Origin: Pokkaliibacter sp. MBI-7
GTDB taxonomy: Bacteria; Pseudomonadota; Gammaproteobacteria; Pseudomonadales; Balneatricaceae
Reading direction: 5' to 3'
NCBI RefSeq assembly: GCF_029846635.1
Contig: NZ_JARVTG010000001.1
Location: forward strand, 3,669,501-3,733,500
DNA length: 64,000 nucleotides
The position numbers were made by a program, and so were the translations under genes. Position 1 is the stretch's first letter. Each line of letters begins with the position of its first letter. The notes under the pieces are model-generated. The model saw nothing but the letters and a program-made list of their open reading frames with translations. It was not told the DNA's origin and did no database searches. Positions 1-8,305 of this stretch are shown here, one piece after another.

Positions 1-2
1 GT

Positions 3-962
3 CTGGAAAGTGATGAAGCCAAAGCGTTGCTGGGTGATCTGTGGGCAAACTTTGTTGATGAAATTGAGCTGGTGCGTGGTGCAAGTCACACCTTCAATCT
101 GGAAGCCTATCTGGCAGGCCAACAGACGCCCGTCTTCTTCGGTACTGCACTGGGGAACTTCGGTGTGCGTGAAATGCTCGACGGCTTTGTGGAGTGGGCA
201 CCTGCCCCGGCCAACCGCAAGACCGAAAGCCGTGAAGTTGCTTCTGCTGAGGAGAAGTTTTCGGGCTTCGTTTTTAAGATTCAGGCCAACATGGACCCAA
301 AACACCGCGACCGTATTGCTTTCCTGCGAGTGTGTTCAGGCAGCTATACCCAGGGTATGAAGCTGCGCCATTGCCGCATTGGTAAGGATGTCCGTATTGC
401 TGATGCAGTGACCTTTATCGCCGGTGAACGTGAAGCGGTGGAAGAGGCCTGGGCCGGTGACATTATTGGTTTGCATAACCACGGTACGATCCAGATCGGT
501 GATACCTTCACCGAAGGTGAAGAGCTTAAATTCACCGGCATTCCGCACTTTGCGCCTGAACTGTTCCGCCGTGTGCGCCTGCGTGACCCGCTGAAGATGA
601 AGCAGTTGCAGAAAGGTTTGCAGCAGCTGTCGGAAGAAGGTGCGACTCAGGTGTTCCAGCCGCTCAACAACAATGACCTGATTCTTGGCGCGGTCGGTGT
701 GCTGCAGTTTGAAGTGGTCGCCTATCGTCTCAAGGACGAATACAAGGTCGAGTGCATCTACGAAGCCGTCAACGTTGCCACTGCCCGCTGGGTTGAGTGC
801 AAGGACAGCAAGAAGTTTGAAGAGTTCAAGCGCAAGTGCGCTGATAACCTGTCAGTGGATGGCGGCGGCCTGTTGACTTATCTGGCGCCAACCCGCGTCA
901 ACTTGAGCCTGGCTCAGGAGCGTTATCCTGACGTGGTCTTCCGCGCGACACGTGAGCACTGA
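3..962 (+). CDS. prfC: Peptide chain release factor 3 (RF3), 3' part
   Basis: RF3 is a translational GTPase that removes RF1/RF2 from the ribosome after peptide release. Only about the last 319 codons are present; the reading frame is open from position 3, so the start and the GTP-binding G domain lie outside the window. Visible are the domain II region (about IAFLRVCSGSYTQGMKL) and the RF3-specific C-terminal domain (GVLQFEVVAYRLKDEY). It ends in TGA and is followed by a hairpin terminator. RF3 is preferred over EF-G or other translational GTPases because of the RF3-type C-terminal domain. Confidence 0.95.
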   Translation: MESDEAKALLGDLWANFVDEIELVRGASHTFNLEAYLAGQQTPVFFGTALGNFGVREMLDGFVEWAPAPANRKTESREVASAEEKFSGFVFKIQANMDPKHRDRIAFLRVCSGSYTQGMKLRHCRIGKDVRIADAVTFIAGEREAVEEAWAGDIIGLHNHGTIQIGDTFTEGEELKFTGIPHFAPELFRRVRLRDPLKMKQLQKGLQQLSEEGATQVFQPLNNNDLILGAVGVLQFEVVAYRLKDEYKVECIYEAVNVATARWVECKDSKKFEEFKRKCADNLSVDGGGLLTYLAPTRVNLSLAQERYPDVVFRATREH

Positions 963-997
963 TCTGGCACATTCTGATTCGCCTTAGTGCAACGATC

Positions 998-1026
998 AAA
1001 TGCCCTCATTTTTGGGGGCATTTTCG
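998..1026 (+). terminator. Terminator after prfC
   Basis: ATGCCC (1000-1005) pairs with GGGCAT (1016-1021) across a short loop and is followed by TTTTCGTTT. It lies 40 bp after the prfC stop and separates it from the receptor gene. Confidence 0.75.
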
Positions 1027-1162
1027 TTTCTGCGGTTGCAAAGCCGTACGACTCCGACTAAATCTGTATCCCTAATGACGTTGTGCCTGTTGATTGATTT
1101 GCAGCAGGATTTGCAAGGCACGCATCCATCCACCCGAAAGAGCGGTAGTCGGGCAGTAGTCG

Positions 1163-2728
1163 ATGAAAAAGAATTTCCCTGTTACACAGAAAGCCATTCC
1201 TTTGAAGGCCGGTCAGGTGCTGATCTCCGGAACAGACCTGAAAGGGGCCGTGACCTATTGCAATGATGACTTTATCGCGGTGAGTGGTTTTTCCCGTGAT
1301 GAGCTGATTGGTCACAATCACAATATTGTGCGCCATCCGGATGTGCCGCCGGCGGTATACGCGGATCTGTGGCAGAACCTCAAGGCTGGCCGCTCCTGGA
1401 TGGGTATTGTCAAGAACCGTGCAAAATCGGGTGACCATTACTGGGTGGATGCCTATATCACGCCGGTACTGGAACAGGGCCGGGTCGTCGGTTACGAGTC
1501 TGTGCGCCATCCCGCCTCGGTGGAGCAGATTGCCCGGGCAGAGGTGCTGTATGCCCGCATCAATCAGGGTAAGGCGCCACTGACACGGGCTGAGCAGTTC
1601 TCTCCGGTCTGGTGGCCGGTATTCTTTACCCTCGTTGTTGGCTTGCTGGGAGTAGTGGTACGTCAGTTGATTGATGACCCCATGCTGGCATGGGGGCTGG
1701 GTATCCTGATCGCGGTGCTGGCGGCCAGCGGTGTCTACTATCTGATTAATCAGCAGCTGGCCCGGCTGCTGCCGGATGCACGTGCGGTCTTTCACAACCC
1801 ACTGGCCAGCTATATGTATCAGGGCAAGGTCAATCCGTTTACCGACATAGCGACCTCGATGTATGCCCTGAGGAGTCGGGCGCGCACGGTGGTGCATCGC
1901 CTGTCCAGCAGCTCCCGTCATGTGGCCCGTGAGGCGACGCATTCCCAGCAGCGGGTCAGTGAGGTGCAGGCGGGGATTCGCAAGCAGCAGTCTCAGGCCG
2001 ATCAGCTGGCCGCAGCCATGAACGAGATGGCTGCGTCCATCGGCGAAGTGGCTCGACATGCCCGTGACTCTGCTGAGGTGACAGTACATATCGATCAGCA
2101 GGCGGGGGAAAGCCGTCAGGTGCTGGAGCGCACCATCGCCACCATTGAGCAGCTCAATCACAATGTCCAGCACACCTCCGAAGTCGTGGCCAGGCTGGCA
2201 ACGCAGTCCAACGAGATTGGCAGTTTTGTTTCTGCGATCCATAGCATCGCTGATCAGACCAACCTGCTGGCGCTCAATGCCGCCATTGAGGCGGCACGTG
2301 CCGGTGAACAGGGTCGTGGATTTGCTGTGGTGGCAGATGAGGTGCGCAGTCTGGCAACACGTACTCAGGAAGCGACAGAACAGATTCAGGAAATCATCAG
2401 CAAGCTGCAGCAGGAGTCCGAGCAGGCTGTGGAGTCCATCAATGCCAGCAGGGCTGGCACTGAGGCCAGTGTGGCGCAGGTGCGTCATGCCGGTGACGTG
2501 CTGATCGATATCAGTCATGGCATGAGCGACATCCATCAACGCACGGAGCAGATCGCCACTGCTGCAGAGCAACAGAGCAGTGTGGCTGAAACCATCAACG
2601 GCAATGTCACGGAAATATCAGTGGCCGCAGACAGCATGACCAGTGAAATAGCCGAAACCGTTGCCTCGGTTGAGCGTGTAGCGGCCCAGGCCAAGGAGCA
2701 GGGCTCGCTGGCGGAGCGCATGGGGTAA
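1163..2728 (+). CDS. Aer-like aerotaxis/energy-taxis methyl-accepting chemotaxis protein with N-terminal PAS domain
   Basis: A 521-residue chemoreceptor that signals to CheW/CheA. The N-terminal PAS domain (about residues 15-130) carries the Aer-type signatures HNIVRHPDVP and GIVKNRAKSGDHYWV, which in Aer bind FAD and sense redox state. Two adjacent hydrophobic segments follow (about 148-200, VVGLLGVVVRQL and LGILIAVLAASGVYYL), so there is no periplasmic sensor domain. The C-terminal part is an MCP signalling coiled coil with the conserved tip NLLALNAAIEAARAGEQGRG. No C-terminal CheR-binding pentapeptide is seen. It is a single-gene unit between two hairpins. FAD binding is inferred from similarity to Aer only. 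Confidence 0.9.
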   Translation: MKKNFPVTQKAIPLKAGQVLISGTDLKGAVTYCNDDFIAVSGFSRDELIGHNHNIVRHPDVPPAVYADLWQNLKAGRSWMGIVKNRAKSGDHYWVDAYITPVLEQGRVVGYESVRHPASVEQIARAEVLYARINQGKAPLTRAEQFSPVWWPVFFTLVVGLLGVVVRQLIDDPMLAWGLGILIAVLAASGVYYLINQQLARLLPDARAVFHNPLASYMYQGKVNPFTDIATSMYALRSRARTVVHRLSSSSRHVAREATHSQQRVSEVQAGIRKQQSQADQLAAAMNEMAASIGEVARHARDSAEVTVHIDQQAGESRQVLERTIATIEQLNHNVQHTSEVVARLATQSNEIGSFVSAIHSIADQTNLLALNAAIEAARAGEQGRGFAVVADEVRSLATRTQEATEQIQEIISKLQQESEQAVESINASRAGTEASVAQVRHAGDVLIDISHGMSDIHQRTEQIATAAEQQSSVAETINGNVTEISVAADSMTSEIAETVASVERVAAQAKEQGSLAERMG

Positions 2729-2760
2729 AGTCTGGCAGTCCCATCCTGAGATGCCTTGAG

Positions 2761-2815
2761 AGCGCTGAGATAGGCGGTATATGACTGATTATGCTGCCTT
2801 TTCACAGCGCTTTTT
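2761..2815 (+). terminator. Probable terminator after the Aer-like receptor
   Basis: AGCGCTG (2761-2767) pairs with CAGCGCT (2805-2811), with an inner stem AGGCGG/CTGCCT, followed by TTTT. The loop is large and it overlaps the likely promoter of the next gene, so confidence is moderate. Confidence 0.45.
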
Positions 2816-2826
2816 CATGTTATGAT
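2799..2826 (+). promoter_or_regulatory. Candidate sigma-70 promoter of the XRE-cupin gene
   Basis: TTTTCA (2799-2804), 16-bp spacer, TATGAT (2821-2826), 29 bp before the ATG of the regulator gene. Recognised by eye only. Confidence 0.35.
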
Positions 2827-2855
2827 CCAACGCGGATCAGGGTTAGGGTAAAGCA

Positions 2856-3479
2856 ATGTCAGATACCACGGCGAAACAGGATCCGGCGTTACGTATTGCG
2901 TCGGGTCGTAAGCCATTTGTCGAACCACTGCGTTTAGGGCAACGGCTCAAGGAGATCCGCTTGAGTAATAACTGGACGCTGGAGGATGTCAGTCAGCGTA
3001 CCGGTCTGGCGCGTTCTACCCTGTCCAAGATTGAAAACGAACAGATTTCCCCGACCTTTACTGCAGTGCAGAAACTATCTCACGGTCTGGGTATCGATCT
3101 GCCTCAGCTGTTCTCAACACCCAAGCGCAAGGAAAAGCCGCTGGGCAGGCGTGATCTGACCCGCCTGGGAGAGGGGCGCCCCCATCCCACACCTACTTAC
3201 GAACATGAGCTGCTCTGCACGGACTTTGCCAACAAGCGCATGATTCCCTTCAAGACGATAGTGCATGCGCGCAGTTTCGATGATTTCAGTGAGTGGGTGC
3301 GTCATGACGGTGAGGAGTTCCTGCTGGTACTGGACGGGCAGGTGATGCTCTATACCGAGTTCTATGAGCCTCTTCAGCTGGAAACAGGCGATAGCCTGTA
3401 CTTTGACAGCAGCATGGGCCATGCGGTGGTATCGGTTAGCAAGGATGACGCGGTCATCCTGTCGGTGTGTTCTTCCTGA
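2856..3479 (+). CDS. XRE-family transcriptional regulator with C-terminal cupin sensor domain
   Basis: A 207-residue DNA-binding regulator. Residues about 27-82 form an HTH_XRE domain (LGQRLKEIRLSNNWTLEDV...GLARSTLSKIENEQISPT) and residues about 125-205 a cupin barrel (EEFLLVLDGQVMLY, LETGDSLYFDSSMGHAV), the layout of small-ligand-sensing repressors such as PuuR or SinR-like cupin regulators. The ligand cannot be told from sequence. The next gene starts 71 bp downstream with a strong ribosome binding site and no terminator between, so the two are probably co-transcribed. Confidence 0.9.
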   Translation: MSDTTAKQDPALRIASGRKPFVEPLRLGQRLKEIRLSNNWTLEDVSQRTGLARSTLSKIENEQISPTFTAVQKLSHGLGIDLPQLFSTPKRKEKPLGRRDLTRLGEGRPHPTPTYEHELLCTDFANKRMIPFKTIVHARSFDDFSEWVRHDGEEFLLVLDGQVMLYTEFYEPLQLETGDSLYFDSSMGHAVVSVSKDDAVILSVCSS

Positions 3480-3550
3480 GCCCGACGAAATTGCGTTGTA
3501 TTCATCGGTTGTGTACGGCCTGGCGTTGTCACTCAAGGTAAGGAGAGAAA

Positions 3551-4435
3551 GTGAAGGTTCTGGTAACAGGTGCCCATGGTCAGGCAGGCAGCGCTATCGT
3601 TCTGCAATTACATCAGCTTGGATTCAAGGTTGATGCTGCCTCTCATGCCATGCTGGACATTGCCAATCCGGATGCTGTTGCTTCTTACCTGCAGAAATCA
3701 CGCCCTGATTTTATCGTCAATGCCGCGGGTATGAACGATATCTATCTGGCCGAAAGACAGCCAGAGCGGTGTCGGCAGGTCAATCAGGAAGGTCCGGTGA
3801 TACTGGCCAGAGAGGCGGAACATATGGGTATCGGCCTGCTGCATCTGTCCTGCGCACTGGTGTTCGATGGTCTGCTGAAAGTGCCCTATAAAGAGGATGA
3901 CCCGATTCGTCCGGTCGGTATGCTGGGGGAGACCAAGTGGCTGGGTGAGGAAGGTGTCCGACGCCACTGCATGCGCCACATCATTTTGCGCAGTCACTGG
4001 TTGTTCAGCGCCACTGACGCAGGGGAAGTGGCTCAGGTATTGCGTGATGCCCGTACCCACAAGAGTTTGCCGGCGCTGGTTGATCACATCGGTCAGCCGA
4101 CGGCAGCCGCTGATCTGGCCCGTGTCGTGGGCGCTATTCTGCAACAGCTGGAGTGCGGTGTAACTGAGTGGGGTACCTATCACTACGGCAGCGCCGAGTA
4201 TACGAGCCGCTATGGCTTCTACGAAGCCATTCTGGCTCAGGCCAGACAGTTTATCGCTATTACCTGTGATGAGCTGGAAAGCCTCAATGCCGAACAGGCA
4301 GATGTGCTTCCCGCGCGTCCCAATCAGACCCGACTGGATTGCCGCAAGATTCGTCATGTCTTTGGCATTGGTCAGCGTCCATGGCGCCAGTATCTGCAGG
4401 CGATGCTGACTGAAATGTGTGATCCGATGATTTAG
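3551..4435 (+). CDS. NAD(P)-binding reductase-like protein of the RmlD (dTDP-4-dehydrorhamnose reductase) superfamily, catalytic residues altered
   Basis: A 294-residue extended-SDR protein. The N-terminal Rossmann motif is intact (TGAHGQAGSA, residues 6-15). The active site is not: where RmlD enzymes have S-T-D-Y-V-F-D-G this protein has SCALVFDG (100-107), and the catalytic Tyr of the YxxxK motif is Leu125 (LGETK, 125-129; Lys129 kept). No rhamnose or polysaccharide genes surround it. It may be a cofactor-binding non-enzymatic or regulatory member, comparable in principle to the MAT2B-type RmlD relatives. GTG start, chosen because AAGGAGAG lies just upstream and the Rossmann strand begins at residue 2. 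The gene lies 71 bp after the XRE-cupin regulator. Confidence 0.85.
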   Translation: MKVLVTGAHGQAGSAIVLQLHQLGFKVDAASHAMLDIANPDAVASYLQKSRPDFIVNAAGMNDIYLAERQPERCRQVNQEGPVILAREAEHMGIGLLHLSCALVFDGLLKVPYKEDDPIRPVGMLGETKWLGEEGVRRHCMRHIILRSHWLFSATDAGEVAQVLRDARTHKSLPALVDHIGQPTAAADLARVVGAILQQLECGVTEWGTYHYGSAEYTSRYGFYEAILAQARQFIAITCDELESLNAEQADVLPARPNQTRLDCRKIRHVFGIGQRPWRQYLQAMLTEMCDPMI

Positions 4436-4480
4436 ATAGCTAAGCCGCTGTCACGCTGTGTGGCAGCAATGCCGGATCGA

Positions 4481-4516
4481 AAATGAAAAAGCCGCAGCAG
4501 TGCGGCTTTTTCATTT
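4481..4516. terminator. Bidirectional terminator between convergent genes
   Basis: A perfect 16-bp stem (4481-4496 with 4501-4516) with a GCAG loop, ending in a T-run on either strand (GGCTTTTTCATTT). It serves the plus-strand reductase-like gene and the minus-strand SirB2-like gene. Confidence 0.9.
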
Positions 4517-4577
4517 CTTCGTCCAGGGTGCCCGCCCCTGGAGCGTGAGCAGGTGTTTCGTTGTCGCGTCTGTCAGC

Positions 4578-4961
4578 TCAGCTCCATGGCAGCGGCGACT
4601 TGCTTAGTGCAACGGAGACTATGTAAGCCAGTATCAGCCAGCAGGCGAAAAGGGCTATTACCCGACTGGCATAGGTTTTTCCACGCTTCAGGGCGACGGT
4701 ACCCAGGACGATGTAGGCAATCAGTCCCAGCAACTTGGCAGTCAGCCAGCCAGCACCACTCTGGAAGGGATAGACGCCCAGTTGCACAATCAGGCCGATA
4801 GCGGTAACCAGCAACAGGGTGTCAATGATATGTGGCAAGATCCTGACCCACTTCTTTTCCAGCATAGGTGAGCGACGCAGCATCCACATTCCGCGCAGGG
4901 TAAAAAGAAAGATGCTGAGAAAGGCGAACAGCATATGGCTGTGTTTGAAGGCGATAACCAT
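4578..4961 (-). CDS. SirB2-family inner-membrane protein
   Basis: A 127-residue membrane protein with four predicted helices (about MLFAFLSIFLFTLRG, DTLLLVTAIGLIVQLGV, LTAKLLGLIAYIVLGTVAL, VIALFACWLILAYIVSVAL). The N-terminal KHSHMLFAFLS and LRGMWM segments are typical of SirB2 (formerly called an invasion gene expression regulator, true function unknown). The ATG at 4961 is chosen over an upstream ATG at 5018 because AAGGA sits at the right distance and family members begin at this point. It is monocistronic and convergent with the preceding gene. Confidence 0.8.
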   Translation of the reverse strand: MVIAFKHSHMLFAFLSIFLFTLRGMWMLRRSPMLEKKWVRILPHIIDTLLLVTAIGLIVQLGVYPFQSGAGWLTAKLLGLIAYIVLGTVALKRGKTYASRVIALFACWLILAYIVSVALSKSPLPWS

Positions 4962-5188
4962 GCAGGTTCCTTGAGTTGCCTGATGTGAGAGAAATTCGTG
5001 ATGATTGCAGTACGCCACAATATCAGGTTATGGCGCCAAGATTGTGGCGATAATAGCGAAAATTGCTGGATGCCGATATGACGGTGCTGTTATATGGTCG
5101 GCTTTGCTTTAAAATGCCCCACCTTAATCAAGGGCCGTTACGACAACAACCACATCGGCCTTCAGTTTAGTAGGTAAAGAGGAGCAAG

Positions 5189-6325
5189 ATGACATCATCC
5201 CTGAGTGAAGCCTTTCAGGATATCCGTCCCTACGAGGATGGCGAGGTCAAGGAGGTCATCGCCCGGATTCTGGCTGATCAAGAGTTTATTGATGCCATAG
5301 TACGCTTCAAGTATCCCAAACTGCGTAATTATCTCGGCTGGTTGCTCAATCCGGCAGTGGCCTTTGCCCTGCGTCGGCAGGCGGGCAAGATTGGCAACAT
5401 CCGCGATTTTCAGCATAACGTTTCTTTCTATATGGATCGGATGATCCATAAAAGCACTACCGGCCTGACAGTCACCGGGATTGATAAGCTGCAGCCCGGT
5501 AAGGCTTATCTGTTTATCTCCAACCATCGCGATATCGCTATGGACCCCGCTTTCGTCAACTATGCCCTGTGGCACAATCAGCACGATACGGTACGCATCG
5601 CCATCGGTGACAACCTGCTGCGCAAACCGTACGTCAGTGATCTGATGCGGCTGAACAAGAGTTTTATCGTCAAGCGTTCAGCCAAAGGCGTGCGGGAGAT
5701 GATGGCGACCTACCTGCAGTTGTCCACTTACATCGACAGCTCCATTGCCGATGGTCATTCCATCTGGATTGCACAGCGAGAAGGGCGGGCAAAAGACGGC
5801 AAGGATCTGACGGATCCGGCCATCATCAAGATGTTCTACATGTTCCGTAAGAAGGAAGGTCTGAGTTTTGCCGAGGCCATGCAGCGCCTGCATATTGTGC
5901 CTGTCAGTATCTCCTATGAATACAATCCCTGTGATCAGTCCATGGCGCGCGAGCTCTATGCTCTGGCCGAACAGGGAGGTTATGAAAAGTCTCAGTTTGA
6001 GGATATCCAGAGTATTGTCCGCGGCATCGTCGGCTATAAAGGTCAGGTGCATGTGGCTTTCGGCGATGAAATCGTTGAGCCGCCTGCTTCACCGGAAGAG
6101 CTGGCGGAACTGATTGATCGTCAGATTCTGGACAATTACTTCATGCACGGCTCTAACCTGACTGCAGCCAAACATCTGGGTGTCAGTACTCAACAAGTGC
6201 CTTCAGCGGAACAGCAGACGACCTTTGATGAACGTCTCGAAGGGTTATCGGAAGGTCAGCGGGCATTTTTTCTGGAAATGTATGCCGCTCCGGTGCGGCG
6301 TAAGCTGGCGCTGGAACAACAGTAA
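5189..6325 (+). CDS. PlsC-like glycerophospholipid acyltransferase with HX5D motif
   Basis: A 378-residue acyltransferase-fold protein. The catalytic region reads SNHRDIAMDP (about residues 111-120), in which His and Asp are separated by five residues instead of the usual four; the second acyl-acceptor motif is QREGRAKDG in place of FPEGTR. The likely role is acylation of a lysophospholipid or glycerol phosphate at the inner membrane, but the substrate is uncertain. AGAGGAG precedes the ATG. It ends 14 bp before the next acyltransferase gene, so the two probably form an operon. Confidence 0.82.
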   Translation: MTSSLSEAFQDIRPYEDGEVKEVIARILADQEFIDAIVRFKYPKLRNYLGWLLNPAVAFALRRQAGKIGNIRDFQHNVSFYMDRMIHKSTTGLTVTGIDKLQPGKAYLFISNHRDIAMDPAFVNYALWHNQHDTVRIAIGDNLLRKPYVSDLMRLNKSFIVKRSAKGVREMMATYLQLSTYIDSSIADGHSIWIAQREGRAKDGKDLTDPAIIKMFYMFRKKEGLSFAEAMQRLHIVPVSISYEYNPCDQSMARELYALAEQGGYEKSQFEDIQSIVRGIVGYKGQVHVAFGDEIVEPPASPEELAELIDRQILDNYFMHGSNLTAAKHLGVSTQQVPSAEQQTTFDERLEGLSEGQRAFFLEMYAAPVRRKLALEQQ

Positions 6326-6339
6326 GGGAGACCGGTTGT

Positions 6340-7077
6340 ATGGCAGCGTTGATCGCTGGATTGCGTACCTGCATTTTTTACCTGGGATATTTCCCCACGG
6401 TAATCAGCTACTCACTGATCTGTGTAGTGTTTTTTATCTGGGTGCCCTTTCGCCATCGTCACCCTCTGGTCGTGCTATTTAACCGCTTCTTCATCTGGTG
6501 GTTGCGTATCTCCTGCGGTGTGCGTCATCAGGTGACTGGTATAGAGCATATGCCCAGAGACGGTGCCTTTGTACTTATCAGTAATCACCAGAGCCAGTGG
6601 GAAACGTTCTACCTGCAAACCTTGCCGCGTGCTCTGGTGACGGTGTTGAAAAAAGAGCTGCTGTCCGTCCCGTTCTTTGGCTGGGCTCTGCGGCTGTTGC
6701 GTCCCATCGCCATTGACCGGTCGCAAAAGACCAATGCCCTGAAGCAGATTCTCAAGCAGGGTAAAGAGCGACTGGGTGCCGGCGAAGGGTTATTGATTTT
6801 CCCGCAGGGGACTCGGCTTGATCCCGGTGTGGAAGGTACCTATTCAAAAAGCGGGACGGTTCTTGCGTGTTCCTCCGGGGTGCCGTTGCTGCCCTTAGTC
6901 CATAATGCGGGTACCTGCTGGCCTAACAAACGCTTTATCAAGTTTCCGGGTACGATTCAGATCGTGCTGGGAGCGCCCATCGATACGGTCGGTAAAACCA
7001 CCGATGAAGTGCATTCTCAGGCTGTCGACTGGATGCAGGCTCAGCTGAAGGCTATGCCTCAGCATCTACCGGGATGA
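6340..7077 (+). CDS. 1-acyl-sn-glycerol-3-phosphate acyltransferase (PlsC family)
   Basis: A 245-residue membrane-bound acyltransferase converting lysophosphatidate to phosphatidate, or a related reaction. An N-terminal membrane segment (about residues 12-35) precedes the catalytic motif NHQSQWET, an HX4E variant of HX4D also seen in a subgroup of PlsC proteins. The second motif is FPQGTR (usually FPEGTR). The start is the only ATG that fits the N-terminal helix and is preceded by GGGAG. It is the second gene of a two-gene acyltransferase unit; which of the two is the essential PlsC cannot be decided here. Confidence 0.87.
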   Translation: MAALIAGLRTCIFYLGYFPTVISYSLICVVFFIWVPFRHRHPLVVLFNRFFIWWLRISCGVRHQVTGIEHMPRDGAFVLISNHQSQWETFYLQTLPRALVTVLKKELLSVPFFGWALRLLRPIAIDRSQKTNALKQILKQGKERLGAGEGLLIFPQGTRLDPGVEGTYSKSGTVLACSSGVPLLPLVHNAGTCWPNKRFIKFPGTIQIVLGAPIDTVGKTTDEVHSQAVDWMQAQLKAMPQHLPG

Positions 7078-7097
7078 TGAAATAACGCATTCCGGGC

Positions 7098-7128
7098 CGG
7101 GAAGGGAATCCCCTTCCCGCTCTTTTCT
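7098..7128 (+). terminator. Terminator after the acyltransferase pair
   Basis: CGGGAAGGG (7098-7106) pairs with CCCTTCCCG (7111-7119) over a 4-base loop and is followed by CTCTTTTCT. It lies 20 bp past the stop codon. Confidence 0.65.
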
Positions 7129-7295
7129 CCTTGCCACCTCGCTACTTTTCCTTCTTTTCTGTTATCAGCTGCACTCTTGCAAGAGCATAGTGGTGGTGAT
7201 TCGGCTTGGCATTTACGCTTGCTGCTGGCTATGGTGTAACAACTTGAGGTAGTCGGCCATGTTGTTGCCGCATGGTCAGTGCGGAGGGATGCATG

Positions 7296-8219
7296 ATGTG
7301 TCGTTGGTTGTGGGGATGGGCGTGTTACTGGTTCGCAGCCACTGCGCTGGCGCACACCTTACCCCTGGGGGATGGCAAGATCAGCCAAATGCCACAGACT
7401 GGCTATGTGATGGTCTGCCAGTCGGAGCATCGTGGGCGTGGTGTTATGGGGCCCTCACCCTGGATCGTCGGCGATCACTGGGATCCAGCACAGAAACCGA
7501 TGGTGCAGGGGCGACGCTACTGGCATGAAGCTTACATCAATATCAGCGAAGTTATCGCGGGCGTGGTGCGGCAGCGTCATATCGAAGGTAATGGTCTGCC
7601 TGTCAGTGCACCGACGGGGCAGTTTCCCATAGCGCAGAGTGATCCTGCCTTTCGCTATGATCGCAACCCTAACCGTATCCACTCCCAGACCGTAGCGTAT
7701 GACCTTCCCTTGCAACCGGCACTGGCAGCTCGGGCTTCCTGCTTACCGATGGGGCCGATTGGTATCGCGTTGAATGGGGTGGCGATCTTCAATGCCCTGG
7801 ATGATCTTGGGCGTGATGCAGTAGCGCATGAGGTGCAGGATAGCTGTCAGGGGCATCCGCAGGAGCAGGGGGCGTATCACTATCATGGACCGAGTGACTG
7901 CCTGTCAGGCAGCCTGCAGCCTGCTCAGTTGCTGGGTTACGCACTGGATGGATTTGGTATCTACAGTATGTGGGATGAGCAGGGGCGGCAGCTGACCAAT
8001 GCGGATCTTGATGCCTGCCACGGGCGGACAAGTAAGGTTCGTTGGAATGGCCAAGAAGTCACGATGTATCACTACGTGATGACGGAAGAGTATCCCTATA
8101 CTCTGGGATGTTTCCGCGGTACGCCATTGACGCTGGCTCATCTGCGCATGCAGCATCCATCTTTTCCACGTCAGCTGCCACCGCCGCCGGGTCAAGGGCG
8201 TCTGCGACCGCAATGGTAA
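7296..8219 (+). CDS. Secreted YHYH domain-containing protein
   Basis: A 307-residue exported protein of unknown function. The N-terminus is a signal peptide (WLWGWACYWFAATALA, cleavage expected before HT). The C-terminal half contains the YHYH signature (GAYHYHGPSDC) and a second Tyr/His stretch (VTMYHYVMTEEYPYT), with several cysteines that could form disulfides in the periplasm. YHYH proteins are often found with metal or redox proteins, but nothing nearby supports a role. The ATG at 7296 is chosen because GGAGGG (7283-7288) is 7 bp away; ATGs at 7293 and 7272 are alternatives. Monocistronic between two hairpins. Confidence 0.8.
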   Translation: MCRWLWGWACYWFAATALAHTLPLGDGKISQMPQTGYVMVCQSEHRGRGVMGPSPWIVGDHWDPAQKPMVQGRRYWHEAYINISEVIAGVVRQRHIEGNGLPVSAPTGQFPIAQSDPAFRYDRNPNRIHSQTVAYDLPLQPALAARASCLPMGPIGIALNGVAIFNALDDLGRDAVAHEVQDSCQGHPQEQGAYHYHGPSDCLSGSLQPAQLLGYALDGFGIYSMWDEQGRQLTNADLDACHGRTSKVRWNGQEVTMYHYVMTEEYPYTLGCFRGTPLTLAHLRMQHPSFPRQLPPPPGQGRLRPQW

Positions 8220-8250
8220 GAGAGGGGCTGTTTTGGTGGCGATGAAAAGC

Positions 8251-8276
8251 AACAACCCCGCAGATGCGGGGTTGTT
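8251..8276. terminator. Bidirectional terminator between YHYH gene and fabB
   Basis: An 11-bp perfect stem AACAACCCCGC / GCGGGGTTGTT with loop AGAT. It lies between two convergent genes, 31 bp past one stop and 30 bp past the other. Confidence 0.8.
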
Positions 8277-8305
8277 ATGTGCTGTACGTCAAAGTGCGTG
8301 CAGAG

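Noticed and set aside
1058..2572. Minus-strand ORF of 504 codons
   Set aside because: Lies opposite the Aer-like receptor, which has clear domains; the antisense translation is Gln/His-rich without any motif.
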